The notes under the pieces: generated by a model
Told to the model about the DNA's origin: nothing
What the model saw: the letters and a program-made list of their open reading frames with translations, nothing else
The model's database searches: none
Source: a virus
IMG/VR virus record: IMGVR_UViG_3300042391_000653
Coordinates: 1 to 48,874 of that record
Strand: one strand, 5' to 3'
Length of the DNA stretch: 48,874 bases
Shown here: positions 41,155 to 47,179 of the stretch, piece after piece
How positions within the stretch are numbered: position 1 is the stretch's first letter
Layout: each line of letters opens with the position of its first letter
Position numbers and translations under genes: made by a program

Positions 41155-41281
41155 AGTAGATGCCCTCACAACAGGCGTCTCTTTGCCCACAATCAACGCA
41201 CTTATAGTGTGCATGCTCAGGACGCAATTCTCCGCCACAATAGACACACTGTGTGGAGGTATCGCATTTATCATCAGACAT
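41153..41281 (-). CDS. Small zinc-ribbon protein (42 residues)
   Basis: ATG at 41281, TAA at 41155-41153. CVYCGGELRPEHAHYKCVDC is a complete two-knuckle zinc ribbon (C12, C15, C28, C31), followed by GQRDACCEGIY with two more cysteines. Such very short ribbons are found in many phages and probably bind nucleic acid or protein. No Shine-Dalgarno is evident. The motif is so specific that the frame is very likely real. Confidence 0.75.
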   Translation of the reverse strand: MSDDKCDTSTQCVYCGGELRPEHAHYKCVDCGQRDACCEGIY

Positions 41282-41330
41282 AATTAAGCGGCAAATTTTT
41301 ACTACTCCGCGGAAGGATTAGTAACCCTAA

Positions 41331-41762
41331 TCAGCCCGTGTAATCGGCACGGTTTTTGTAAGCCTCGCGGATATCCTCACGGCTGTACGACTCGTCCGTG
41401 TCGCCAGCATCACGGTTCTGGCGGTACTCGCGGAGCATATCCTCTGCGTCGTATTCATCAACAGAGTCAGTGATGAACTTGCTGTTGCGCTGGCGCATGG
41501 GGCTGGCGATAGAGTGCGACATACGGAACTCGTCCTCAGCCTCACCTTCGTCATACTGGTCTGCATGATCCATCCGTGAGTCTTCCAAGTAACCACCAAG
41601 TACACGACTGAGGCGGGTAAGGTCAGAACGACCACGGAAACTACGGTTCTCGTTAGGGAACTGTTCGGACATATGCGCTGGTTTCTTGGCGATTGCCTTC
41701 TTCAGCGGTGCAGACTTTGCCTCAGCGGCAATCTTTCCTGCCATTGATTTTTTCATAGCCAT
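41331..41762 (-). CDS. Unknown protein with basic head and acidic tail
   Basis: 143 residues with GGAG before the ATG and a TATAAT-like element 30 bases upstream. The first 30 residues are histone-tail-like (MKKSMAGKIAAEAKSAPLKK, AIAKKPA). The rest is highly charged, acidic and predicted helical (DQYDEGEAEDEFRM, DAEDMLREYRQNRD). DNA binding by the head is likely; the full role is unknown. A virion-internal or nucleoid-associated protein is possible. Confidence 0.6.
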   Translation of the reverse strand: MAMKKSMAGKIAAEAKSAPLKKAIAKKPAHMSEQFPNENRSFRGRSDLTRLSRVLGGYLEDSRMDHADQYDEGEAEDEFRMSHSIASPMRQRNSKFITDSVDEYDAEDMLREYRQNRDAGDTDESYSREDIREAYKNRADYTG

Positions 41763-41791
41763 GGGAGACTCCTTATCGGGTAATGCTTACT

Positions 41792-41797
41792 ATTATA
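41792..41797 (-). promoter_or_regulatory. -10-like element TATAAT
   Basis: Minus strand ATTCTGATATATAATAG precedes the 143-residue gene by 30 bases. The same ATTCTGATATATAAT lies before the gene at 42965. No standard -35 is present; the shared ATTCTGA upstream may be a phage-specific element. Confidence 0.5.
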
Positions 41798-41805
41798 TAT
41801 CAGAA

Positions 41806-42258
41806 TTAGTTCTCGCTATAGCCAAAGTACTTTTTTGGTCTTCCGTACATATGTTTGTACTCATCAGTGGTGTTATACATAAAGTTATTATCATGGATCA
41901 CGGGAATATCTACCTGATGACCTTTTTCTTCCAAATCTAAGGCGACTGAGAGGCGGTGATGACCATTACCCATACGGAACTTATCCCTGCCAGTATTTGT
42001 TAGGACGATGTGGTCCTTGATGCCATCAGTTTCAATACCATCATGTAATCCTGAATCTTTAGCCTCTTGAAGTTTCTCTTCATGGAGGTCGCTGTAGGGG
42101 TAATCGCGTGGATCATCAATGCCACCCCCTGCAGCATCCATAAAACCACTGATTTTGTTCAAAATCTCATGTGGACGCATGAACATCTGCAACTGTTCGG
42201 GGTTATCGCCAGGATTTCTAGTCACTTTGGCGAATTGTTTGCTGATATGTGCTCTCAT
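41806..42258 (-). CDS. ParB/sulfiredoxin-fold protein with EQLQMF
   Basis: 150 residues. A ParB N-terminal-like core is visible: GIKDHIVLTNTG, then FRMGNGHHRLSVALDLEE (NGHHR at 98-102) and VDIPVIHDNN. The NGxHR motif is a hallmark of this fold, which includes DNA nucleases, CTPases and some modification enzymes. Residues 21-26 are EQLQMF, a possible clamp-binding peptide near the N-terminus. It overlaps the preceding gene by four bases (ATGA). The exact activity is open. Confidence 0.65.
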   Translation of the reverse strand: MRAHISKQFAKVTRNPGDNPEQLQMFMRPHEILNKISGFMDAAGGGIDDPRDYPYSDLHEEKLQEAKDSGLHDGIETDGIKDHIVLTNTGRDKFRMGNGHHRLSVALDLEEKGHQVDIPVIHDNNFMYNTTDEYKHMYGRPKKYFGYSEN

Positions 42259-42515
42259 GGCTTGTACAGCAGAGCCTTCTTGATAACTCCTGCCTTCTTG
42301 TCGGCAATGCCCTCCGGCCCAGCGTCCCGCTCGGAGCGGTAGCGGTTAATACCCCTCTGCATATCACTTAACAATTCTTCTCGCGGTATGGAGTGGTGGG
42401 TAGATGTCTTTGGATCACGGATAGACAATTCATAATCAACCAACCTATTCGCTAGTCGGGGTGTTGGGCGATACAAAATAGATCGGAATTGGTCAATGCT
42501 TACTTTGTCCTGCAT
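42255..42515 (-). CDS. Small unknown protein (86 residues)
   Basis: Charged and helical: VSIDQFRSILYRPTPRLANR, LLSDMQRGINRYRSERDAG and a basic end KKAGVIKKALLYKP. A -10-like TAAAAT is seven bases before the ATG and no Shine-Dalgarno exists, so a leaderless transcript is likely. It is co-translated with the following ParB-like gene. Not recognised. Confidence 0.6.
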   Translation of the reverse strand: MQDKVSIDQFRSILYRPTPRLANRLVDYELSIRDPKTSTHHSIPREELLSDMQRGINRYRSERDAGPEGIADKKAGVIKKALLYKP

Positions 42516-42522
42516 GCTTATT

Positions 42523-42528
42523 ATTTTA
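42523..42528 (-). promoter_or_regulatory. -10-like element TAAAAT, leaderless start
   Basis: Minus strand CCCTATTCTTAGTGTAAAAT ends seven bases before the ATG at 42515. The CCCTATTCT part is repeated before the gene at 42965 and once more around 43027-43037. Confidence 0.5.
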
Positions 42529-42542
42529 CACTAAGAATAGGG

Positions 42543-42965
42543 TTACTCAGAGCGTGGATATGCAGGATTTTCATTATAACGGTTATAATGTATGGGTAAA
42601 CCATCCACTTGATCTTTTTTTGTATAAGTAATAGGTATAAATGAGTGATCATCAGCGGATGCCACCCTGTGGTACCCATTCTTGATTTCTATGGTCCTAC
42701 CAGATACACCTAGTTCTACGGGATTTACAATGCCATGTCTCTGTACGCTTTTATATACTCCACTATTAATTGCCTCAATACCCTTACGATCCCAAAATTC
42801 ATCCTCAGGTGTCGTGTAACGCCGTTCATTTGTATATGGGTCTCGGATCGTACGGCTACCTGCATCTTCCACATCAGCAATATCTAGGTCATTGTCTACT
42901 GGTAGTGAGCGCAACCAACTCTTTGGCATAAACAGTTGATCATTTAAGTGGTGGAATGCTGCCAT
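42543..42965 (-). CDS. ParB-fold protein, first gene of the leftward block
   Basis: 140 residues. AINSGVYKSVQRHGIVNPVE and TIEIKNGYHRVASADDHSFI (NGYHR at 96-100) followed by PITYT are ParB/Srx-fold hallmarks. It differs clearly from the second ParB-like protein at 41806. It has a TATAAT six bases before the ATG and no Shine-Dalgarno, which suggests a leaderless mRNA. It lies at the edge of the origin-like region, where partition or DNA-modifying proteins are often coded. Confidence 0.65.
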   Translation of the reverse strand: MAAFHHLNDQLFMPKSWLRSLPVDNDLDIADVEDAGSRTIRDPYTNERRYTTPEDEFWDRKGIEAINSGVYKSVQRHGIVNPVELGVSGRTIEIKNGYHRVASADDHSFIPITYTKKDQVDGLPIHYNRYNENPAYPRSE

Positions 42966-42971
42966 TTTCTA

Positions 42972-42977
42972 ATTATA
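42972..42977 (-). promoter_or_regulatory. -10 element TATAAT for the leftward block
   Basis: Minus strand CCCTATTCTGATATATAAT ends six bases before the ATG at 42965. It is a perfect -10 match. No TTGACA is found at the proper distance; the repeated CCCTATTCTGA may replace it. Confidence 0.55.
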
Positions 42978-43249
42978 TATCAGAATAGGGCTACATTTGG
43001 GCGAATTAGGGGTACCCCATCTGAGCATAGAACCGGTCTCGCTCCTCAGAATAGGGCTATTTGGCAGTTGGGCAGTGCTTGGCTCCTCGCCTCTACCCCC
43101 CCACCGATTTCCCGACCCCACTTAACCATGGGGGGGGTACCCCCACCCGTATCCCCACCGACCGACCGCCTACCTCCCTGTGTCTCCTATGCACCTGACG
43201 GATGACTGTTCGGATGGGGCGCGAAAACATCAATGAAATCAGGCTTATT

Positions 43250-43263
43250 TGTGCGTATGCACA
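43250..43263. repeat. Inverted repeat TGTGC-GTAT-GCACA
   Basis: Perfect five-base arms around GTAT. It is the first of a cluster of palindromes leading to the DnaA box. Confidence 0.5.
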
Positions 43264-43266
43264 CAC

Positions 43267-43284
43267 TTGTTGCATATGCAACAA
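43267..43284. repeat. Perfect 18-base palindrome
   Basis: TTGTTGCATATGCAACAA reads the same on both strands. A near copy of its arms occurs at 43373-43386 (GTTGCA-AA-TGCAAC). Two copies of the same palindrome type suggest a dimeric protein-binding site. Confidence 0.6.
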
Positions 43285-43294
43285 CTTGCCAAAT

Positions 43295-43319
43295 CGCTCA
43301 AATGCTCAATGTTTGAGCG
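43295..43319. repeat. Inverted repeat CGCTCAAA/TTTGAGCG
   Basis: Eight-base perfect arms with a nine-base spacer that itself contains a third GCTCAA. Possible operator or hairpin in the control region. Confidence 0.5.
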
Positions 43320-43358
43320 GTTTCGTGGGTCGTTGGGCGCATCGCCCCAGCGTGTGGG

Positions 43359-43364
43359 TATAAT
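43359..43364 (+). promoter_or_regulatory. TATAAT -10-like element, plus strand
   Basis: GTGTGGGTATAATTC gives a perfect -10 hexamer reading rightwards. TTGGGC lies 20 bases upstream, a poor spacing. It might serve an initiation transcript in the origin region. Confidence 0.35.
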
Positions 43365-43372
43365 TCAAAGTA

Positions 43373-43386
43373 GTTGCAAATGCAAC
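43373..43386. repeat. Inverted repeat GTTGCA-AA-TGCAAC
   Basis: Second member of the GTTGCA palindrome pair (see 43267-43284), about 90 bases from the DnaA box. Confidence 0.55.
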
Positions 43387-43465
43387 AACCCCTAGGTTTG
43401 GGACTACCTCGGAGGCTCGGGGGATGGTTGGGGGATAGGGGTAGGAACTGACGCTTGGCGTCGTG

Positions 43466-43474
43466 TTATCCACA
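43466..43474 (+). other. DnaA box TTATCCACA
   Basis: Exact match to the consensus bacterial DnaA box. It is in a non-coding region with clustered palindromes and A/T-rich patches, so it may mark an origin that uses host DnaA. A single box can occur by chance. Confidence 0.55.
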
Positions 43475-43710
43475 GTAATTCTATTGTTATGACATATCCC
43501 CTGCATATCGGTATCAAATGCACCAACTACTCGGCACAGCCCATTTAAATCGCTTCTGACAGCCTCTACCCCCTCTCCGCCCCTTCCACCCATTCTCCCC
43601 CCTTAGAGGCGATCTGAGAGGAAATGAGGGCGCGCTCCGTGTACCAAAAACCCCTGTAAACATTGGGCTTTTTAGCCATTTCTGACCTAACAACTGATAT
43701 CAGGCAAAAA

Positions 43711-43751
43711 CCCCTAAAAAACCCCCTAAAAACCCCCGAAAACCTCCCCCC
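43711..43751 (-). repeat. G-tract array (possible G-quadruplex)
   Basis: On the minus strand four runs of 4-6 G are spaced about 11 bases apart by T-rich linkers (GGGGGTTTTTAGGGGG type). The pattern is like telomeric repeats and can form a G-quadruplex. A related AAAAACCCCT lies about 60 bases upstream. Confidence 0.6.
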
Positions 43752-43775
43752 AAAAAGTGCCCACACGCTGGGCAT

Positions 43776-43805
43776 TTGACAGCATCCCCTAATGGAGTTT
43801 GTAAG
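43776..43805 (+). promoter_or_regulatory. Candidate rightward promoter
   Basis: TTGACA (43776-43781) is a perfect -35; TGTAAG (43800-43805) at 18 bases matches four of six -10 positions. A second TTGACA at 43859-43864 lacks a clear -10. They point towards the plus-strand gene block. Confidence 0.35.
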
Positions 43806-44100
43806 ACCAGTTAGTACAAACCGAGCAACTGAGACATCTCACTGCTCCCCACAATTCCTTGACAAACAGCCAACAGTGCTCAGACAGACAGGTAGTCCTG
43901 CCCCACCTAGTGGGAACGCCATCCAGTTCGGCGGTAGACGAAATGCATTGTGCAACCTGAAAATCTGCCCACCTACTAACTCAGAAAACCATGAGACAAC
44001 ACCTCTGATCTGAAGCGCCCAAACAATTTCGGGCTTCTCCAGTATCAACGGTCAGTCATGTAGAACGAGCAGTGCCCACCACGCCAGCCTGACAAGCAGT

Positions 44101-44322
44101 GTGCCAAGCCGTAAGTCTCGGTGTCCCACCATGGGACAGGTAGTGACTGGTCAGCAGAGCGTGACCCCAAACACTCAAGCATCACAGGCACTCGCCGTGA
44201 TGGTTTCCCCCCAGCAGATGTCTGCGCCACGGGGGATGACCGAGATGCGCCCCAGCGACGCTGGTGAGTATGAGGGCAAGCGCCGAGCCGATACGACGAG
44301 CAACTTCACCAAGATCAAGTGA
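44101..44322 (+). CDS. Possible small protein, weak
   Basis: A 73-codon frame from GTG ends in a protein-like segment MRPSDAGEYEGKRRADTTSN then FTKIK. ATGs at 44131 and 44200 are alternatives; none has a Shine-Dalgarno and the first lies in a hairpin. If real, it would be the first gene of the plus-strand block. Kept only as a candidate because the C-terminal part does not look random. Confidence 0.25.
   Translation: MPSRKSRCPTMGQVVTGQQSVTPNTQASQALAVMVSPQQMSAPRGMTEMRPSDAGEYEGKRRADTTSNFTKIK
44122..44138 (+). repeat. Hairpin family member, loop CCA
   Basis: TGTCCCA-CCA-TGGGACA. Shortest of the seven copies, with only the seven-base core arms. It is not directly behind a recognised gene. Confidence 0.7.
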
Positions 44323-44558
44323 CCAGCGAATGCACCGCCACCTGTGCCTGCTGGAAGTCCGATGGATACCCAATACAAACAACGATGTATCGGCGCCTAG
44401 CAAGCGTCAAGGTTGGCGAGCCGTTCATAAAAGATTGCAGTGCATCCAATCCCCTCGGGTGAAGCAAGGGAGGGGAGTCCACCGATCTTGGACTCATACA
44501 TGATCGTCGCAATTTGGGCAGGCGCCTCGGGCGTAGAGATCAAACTCACCTGTCCGCT

Positions 44559-44579
44559 ACTGTCCCACCGTGGGACAGT
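44559..44579 (+). repeat. Hairpin family member before the first plus-strand gene
   Basis: ACTGTCCCA-CCG-TGGGACAGT, nine-base arms. Flanking AC/GT differs from the other copies but still pairs. It is 33 bases ahead of the ATG at 44612. Confidence 0.75.
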
Positions 44580-44611
44580 TCAACCACCACCAACGCCTGA
44601 GGAGGCACACC

Positions 44612-45373
44612 ATGAAGACCACCGACCGCCCCGTAGGACTCGCCAACTTGCTCGCTGGCAAACCAACCACCAACACAACCAAGGAGACCAAAGTGTCAAC
44701 CACCACCACCAAAAAAGCCCGTACCCACACCGCCAAGCCTGTCGCTGTTGAAGCGCCTGCCGAAGTCGTTGAAGTCAAGGCGACTCCTGCCGACCTGACC
44801 GCCTTGGCTGTTGCCGAAGCCATCAAGTCCGAGAGCGCCGTTGCCGACGCCAAGTTGGCGCTCCGCTCGGCATGCATCGCCGTGTTCAACGCCAACGAGG
44901 CTGGTGTCTCGTTCCGTGCCCTTGAGTTGGCAAGCAAGAATGCTGGCGCCAAGATCGGTAAGTCCACCTACGCTCGCTACGCCAAGGCTGGCGCCATCCT
45001 CATCAAGGATGAGAGCGCCGACGCCCTTGAAGTGCTCGCCAAGATCAACAAAGCCGAAAAGGGCGAAGCCAAAAAGGCTGAGAAGTCTGCCAAGGCTGAA
45101 GCCGAGACCGAGAGCGCCGAGAGCGACGCCGACAGCACCGACGAGGCAGTGGTCGCTCTGACCGTTGCCGAGATCGTTGCACAGTTGACCGAGCATGGCG
45201 CCGAAGCCATTGCCGATGTCACCGCCAACCTGATCGCATCGCTTCAGGGTGACCACGAAGTGTTCGCCACGCTCGCCGTGGCACTGCTCCGTGCCAGCGC
45301 CAACACCGTGCCCCTTGATCAGCAAGATCGGGGCAACCTGTTCAATGCAAGCGCCGACGCCCTCAGCGCCTGA
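44612..45373 (+). CDS. Unknown Ala/Lys/Glu-rich protein, possible HTH
   Basis: 253 residues from the ATG at 44612 with GAGGAGG upstream; a longer frame starting GTG in the hairpin is not preferred. The first 60 residues are Thr/Lys/Ala-rich and disordered. Residues about 98-130 (GVSFRALELASKNAGAKIGK, STYARYAKAG) look like a helix-turn-helix DNA-binding segment. A highly charged Ala/Glu/Lys region at about 140-175 and a helical end follow. It may be an early DNA-binding or regulatory protein. Base composition is GC-rich. Confidence 0.65.
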   Translation: MKTTDRPVGLANLLAGKPTTNTTKETKVSTTTTKKARTHTAKPVAVEAPAEVVEVKATPADLTALAVAEAIKSESAVADAKLALRSACIAVFNANEAGVSFRALELASKNAGAKIGKSTYARYAKAGAILIKDESADALEVLAKINKAEKGEAKKAEKSAKAEAETESAESDADSTDEAVVALTVAEIVAQLTEHGAEAIADVTANLIASLQGDHEVFATLAVALLRASANTVPLDQQDRGNLFNASADALSA

Positions 45374-45381
45374 TCAACCTC

Positions 45382-45414
45382 GGGGTGAGTGTCCCACGGT
45401 GGGACACTCGCCCC
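45382..45414 (+). terminator. Hairpin family member after the 253-residue gene
   Basis: GAGTGTCCCA-CGG-TGGGACACTC with GGGG/CCCC further out and one mismatched pair. It begins nine bases after the stop. No T-run follows, so termination is inferred from position and stability. Confidence 0.65.
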
Positions 45415-45453
45415 AACCATTCACCAATCACCACCAACGCCTAGGAGGCAACC

Positions 45454-45783
45454 ATGAAGACCACCACCACCGCCAACATTCAGCGCTATGGCTGGGTAGG
45501 AATTGAAAGCAAAAATGAGTTCACTTGGCTTCAGTTCACCAACTACACAGTCGTCAAAGACGAGGGCAAGTACAGCCAGTTCATTTTCCGTGGCGTCAAC
45601 CCCCTCCTTGGCTCCGACGGTGATTGCAGTGTCGTCGTTGATGCTGACAGCGTTGAGGGCATCTACGAGGTTGAAAAGCGCCCGTGCACACTGCTCAACG
45701 AGGACACACCCGTGACCATCTACGGTCTTGATTCTTGGGATCGCCTGACCTCCGACGAGGACTACGCCAACTACCCCCTCTGA
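45454..45783 (+). CDS. Unknown early protein (109 residues)
   Basis: ATG with AGGAGG in the leader. Beta-rich, acidic protein (GWVGIESKNEFTWLQFTNY, FIFRGVNPLLGSDGDC, SWDRLTSDEDYANY). No motif recognised. It belongs to the cassette series. Unlike the other genes, no hairpin follows its stop; the next gene is reached after 47 bases. Confidence 0.65.
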   Translation: MKTTTTANIQRYGWVGIESKNEFTWLQFTNYTVVKDEGKYSQFIFRGVNPLLGSDGDCSVVVDADSVEGIYEVEKRPCTLLNEDTPVTIYGLDSWDRLTSDEDYANYPL

Positions 45784-45830
45784 TAGTCGCCCCATCCACC
45801 AACCATCAACCACCAACCCGAGGAGTCAAC

Positions 45831-46109
45831 ATGACCATCAACCGAACACCCGAGCAAGCATGCGACCGAGTCGCCAGTGCATTCCGTGACCACTTCACCA
45901 TGAACATCCTCACGGGTGGGAAGTACACAGAGGCGCCCGTGGAACTGGCTCAGATCGCCGTTCAAATCCACTCGGCACTCGTGCCGTATGCAGGTCTCAG
46001 CGACAGCGACCGAGTGTACAACTACCGCTCGTTCCTTGAAGAGTGTGGCTTTGACCCACTGTTCGCCCACGAGTTCATCAGCGACGATGAGCCTGACGGC
46101 ATCTACTGA
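45831..46109 (+). CDS. Unknown early protein (92 residues)
   Basis: ATG with GAGGAG upstream. Helical and acidic (TPEQACDRVASAFRDHF, LEECGFDPLFAHEFISDDE). Not recognised. The end is followed after 12 bases by a hairpin of the series. Confidence 0.6.
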   Translation: MTINRTPEQACDRVASAFRDHFTMNILTGGKYTEAPVELAQIAVQIHSALVPYAGLSDSDRVYNYRSFLEECGFDPLFAHEFISDDEPDGIY

Positions 46110-46121
46110 TCGCTCAACCTC

Positions 46122-46154
46122 GGGGTGAGTGTCCCACGGTGGGACACTCGCCCC
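46122..46154 (+). terminator. Hairpin family member after the 92-residue gene
   Basis: Identical over at least 33 bases to the copy at 45382-45414, including the T/G mismatch beyond the ten-base stem. Confidence 0.65.
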
Positions 46155-46195
46155 ACAAACATCTGATAGTGAACAACGACGCCTGAGGAGGCAAC

Positions 46196-46534
46196 ATGAA
46201 AACAGTATGGACAGCAAACGCCCAAGAAGTCATTGACACGCTGATCTACTCGGGAGCCGAGACCTACGAGTGGTATCGCAAACTGGACATCACCGATGAA
46301 GAACAAATGGTCTGCAAGATGGAGACGGGGGAAACGACCGACGATGGCAAGATCATCACCAAGTCGGTCACCTTCAGCCCGAGCCGTGCCAAGGCGGTCG
46401 TCAACGACATCATCAAAGAAAAAAAGGCTGGCTGGCAAGTCGTTTTGAGCGCCGTGGACAGCGACGACTTTGACTCAGACGCCTCCGATGTTGTGCTCCA
46501 GCACATCGTGCTCGGTGACCTCGTATTCGGGTGA
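46196..46534 (+). CDS. Unknown early protein (112 residues)
   Basis: ATG with GAGGAGGC upstream. Alternating helices and strands (WTANAQEVIDTLIYSGAETY, VTFSPSRAKAVVNDIIKEKK) and an acidic stretch (DSDDFDSDASD). Family not recognised. It is followed after nine bases by the next hairpin. Confidence 0.6.
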   Translation: MKTVWTANAQEVIDTLIYSGAETYEWYRKLDITDEEQMVCKMETGETTDDGKIITKSVTFSPSRAKAVVNDIIKEKKAGWQVVLSAVDSDDFDSDASDVVLQHIVLGDLVFG

Positions 46535-46543
46535 CCGAGCCTC

Positions 46544-46568
46544 GGGGTGTCCCACGGTGGGACACCCC
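46544..46568 (+). terminator. Hairpin family member after the 112-residue gene
   Basis: GGGGTGTCCCA-CGG-TGGGACACCCC, 11-base perfect arms. The bases outside the core differ from the previous copies on both sides, so pairing is kept. Confidence 0.7.
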
Positions 46569-46620
46569 AACCGATCTCAACCAACCAACCAAACCAACCA
46601 CCAACCAAAGGAGACCCGAC

Positions 46621-47142
46621 ATGGGACTTGACCAATACCTATCAGCCACGAAGTTCATCAGCGGTAGTCAGTGGAGCACGGACTACGAGCGCCGACTCCA
46701 CGCCGACATCATCTCGGCAGTGAATGCGCCCAGCATCGTTGAAGATGAATGCCCATACATCACCGTGGACATCACGGTTGCCCAGTGGCGCAAAGCCAAC
46801 GCCATCCACAACTGGTTCGTGAGCAATGTCCAGCACGGCGAGGATGACTGTGGCAAGTACAGCGTCAGCCACGAGCAGTTGTGGGAACTCCACGAAGTCT
46901 GCCTCAAGGTGCTGGGCGAGTTTGCCTACGGCGAAACCGTTGACGGCGAATGGGTGTCCGAGCGTGGCGTCGCCATTGCTGAGGAGTTGCTCCCGACAAC
47001 CTCGGGCTTCTTCTTTGGAGGAACGCAATACGACGACTGGTACTTGGAGGGCTTGCGGTACACCAAGGACATCCTGTACAAGGTGCTCACCGACCTCATC
47101 CCGAACAAGGGATGGAAGTTTGAGTACTCGTCGTCGTGGTGA
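46621..47142 (+). CDS. MGLDxYL-family phage protein
   Basis: 173 residues with AAGGAG upstream. The start MGLDQYLSATKF, the WRKANAIHNWFVSNVQHGED segment, DCGKYSVS and LPTTSGFFFGGTQYDDWY define a phage-borne family that I recognise by pattern but that has no assigned function. It is soluble with several conserved aromatic and acidic residues. Immediately upstream of the helicase cassette. Confidence 0.75.
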   Translation: MGLDQYLSATKFISGSQWSTDYERRLHADIISAVNAPSIVEDECPYITVDITVAQWRKANAIHNWFVSNVQHGEDDCGKYSVSHEQLWELHEVCLKVLGEFAYGETVDGEWVSERGVAIAEELLPTTSGFFFGGTQYDDWYLEGLRYTKDILYKVLTDLIPNKGWKFEYSSSW

Positions 47143-47148
47143 CCAATA

Positions 47149-47179
47149 AGGGGAGTGTCCCACGGTGGGACACTCCCCT
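47149..47179 (+). terminator. Hairpin family member after the MGLDxYL gene
   Basis: AGGGGAGTGTCCCA-CGG-TGGGACACTCCCCT, 14-base perfect arms, the longest copy. It starts six bases after the stop and lies 52 bases before the helicase ATG. Confidence 0.7.

Larger units (their letters stand above)
42978..43790. other. Gene-poor origin/control region
   Basis: No convincing coding frame. It contains a perfect DnaA box (43466-43474), a cluster of inverted repeats (43250-43386), a 12-base palindrome GGGGGTACCCCC (43133-43144), C-runs and a G-tract array (43711-43751). It lies next to the switch from leftward to rightward transcription. This mixture is typical of replication origins and divergent control regions. 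Confidence 0.55.
43791..44611. other. Non-coding leader region of the plus-strand block
   Basis: No frame has good start signals apart from a weak candidate at 44101-44322. Two members of the hairpin family (44122-44138, 44559-44579) lie within it, about 440 bases apart. I see no tRNA. An untranslated leader or a structured RNA bounded by the hairpins is possible. Confidence 0.4.

Noticed and set aside
43306-43593. 95-codon minus-strand frame in the origin-like region
   Set aside because: No ribosome site, crosses the palindromes and DnaA box, and the composition is not protein-like.
43792-44013. 73-codon plus-strand frame
   Set aside because: No Shine-Dalgarno and Pro/Asn/Ser-rich random-looking product; interpreted as untranslated leader.
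43790-44611. Possible tRNA genes in the non-coding region
   Set aside because: No stretch combined an acceptor stem, a T-loop and an anticodon arm on either strand.
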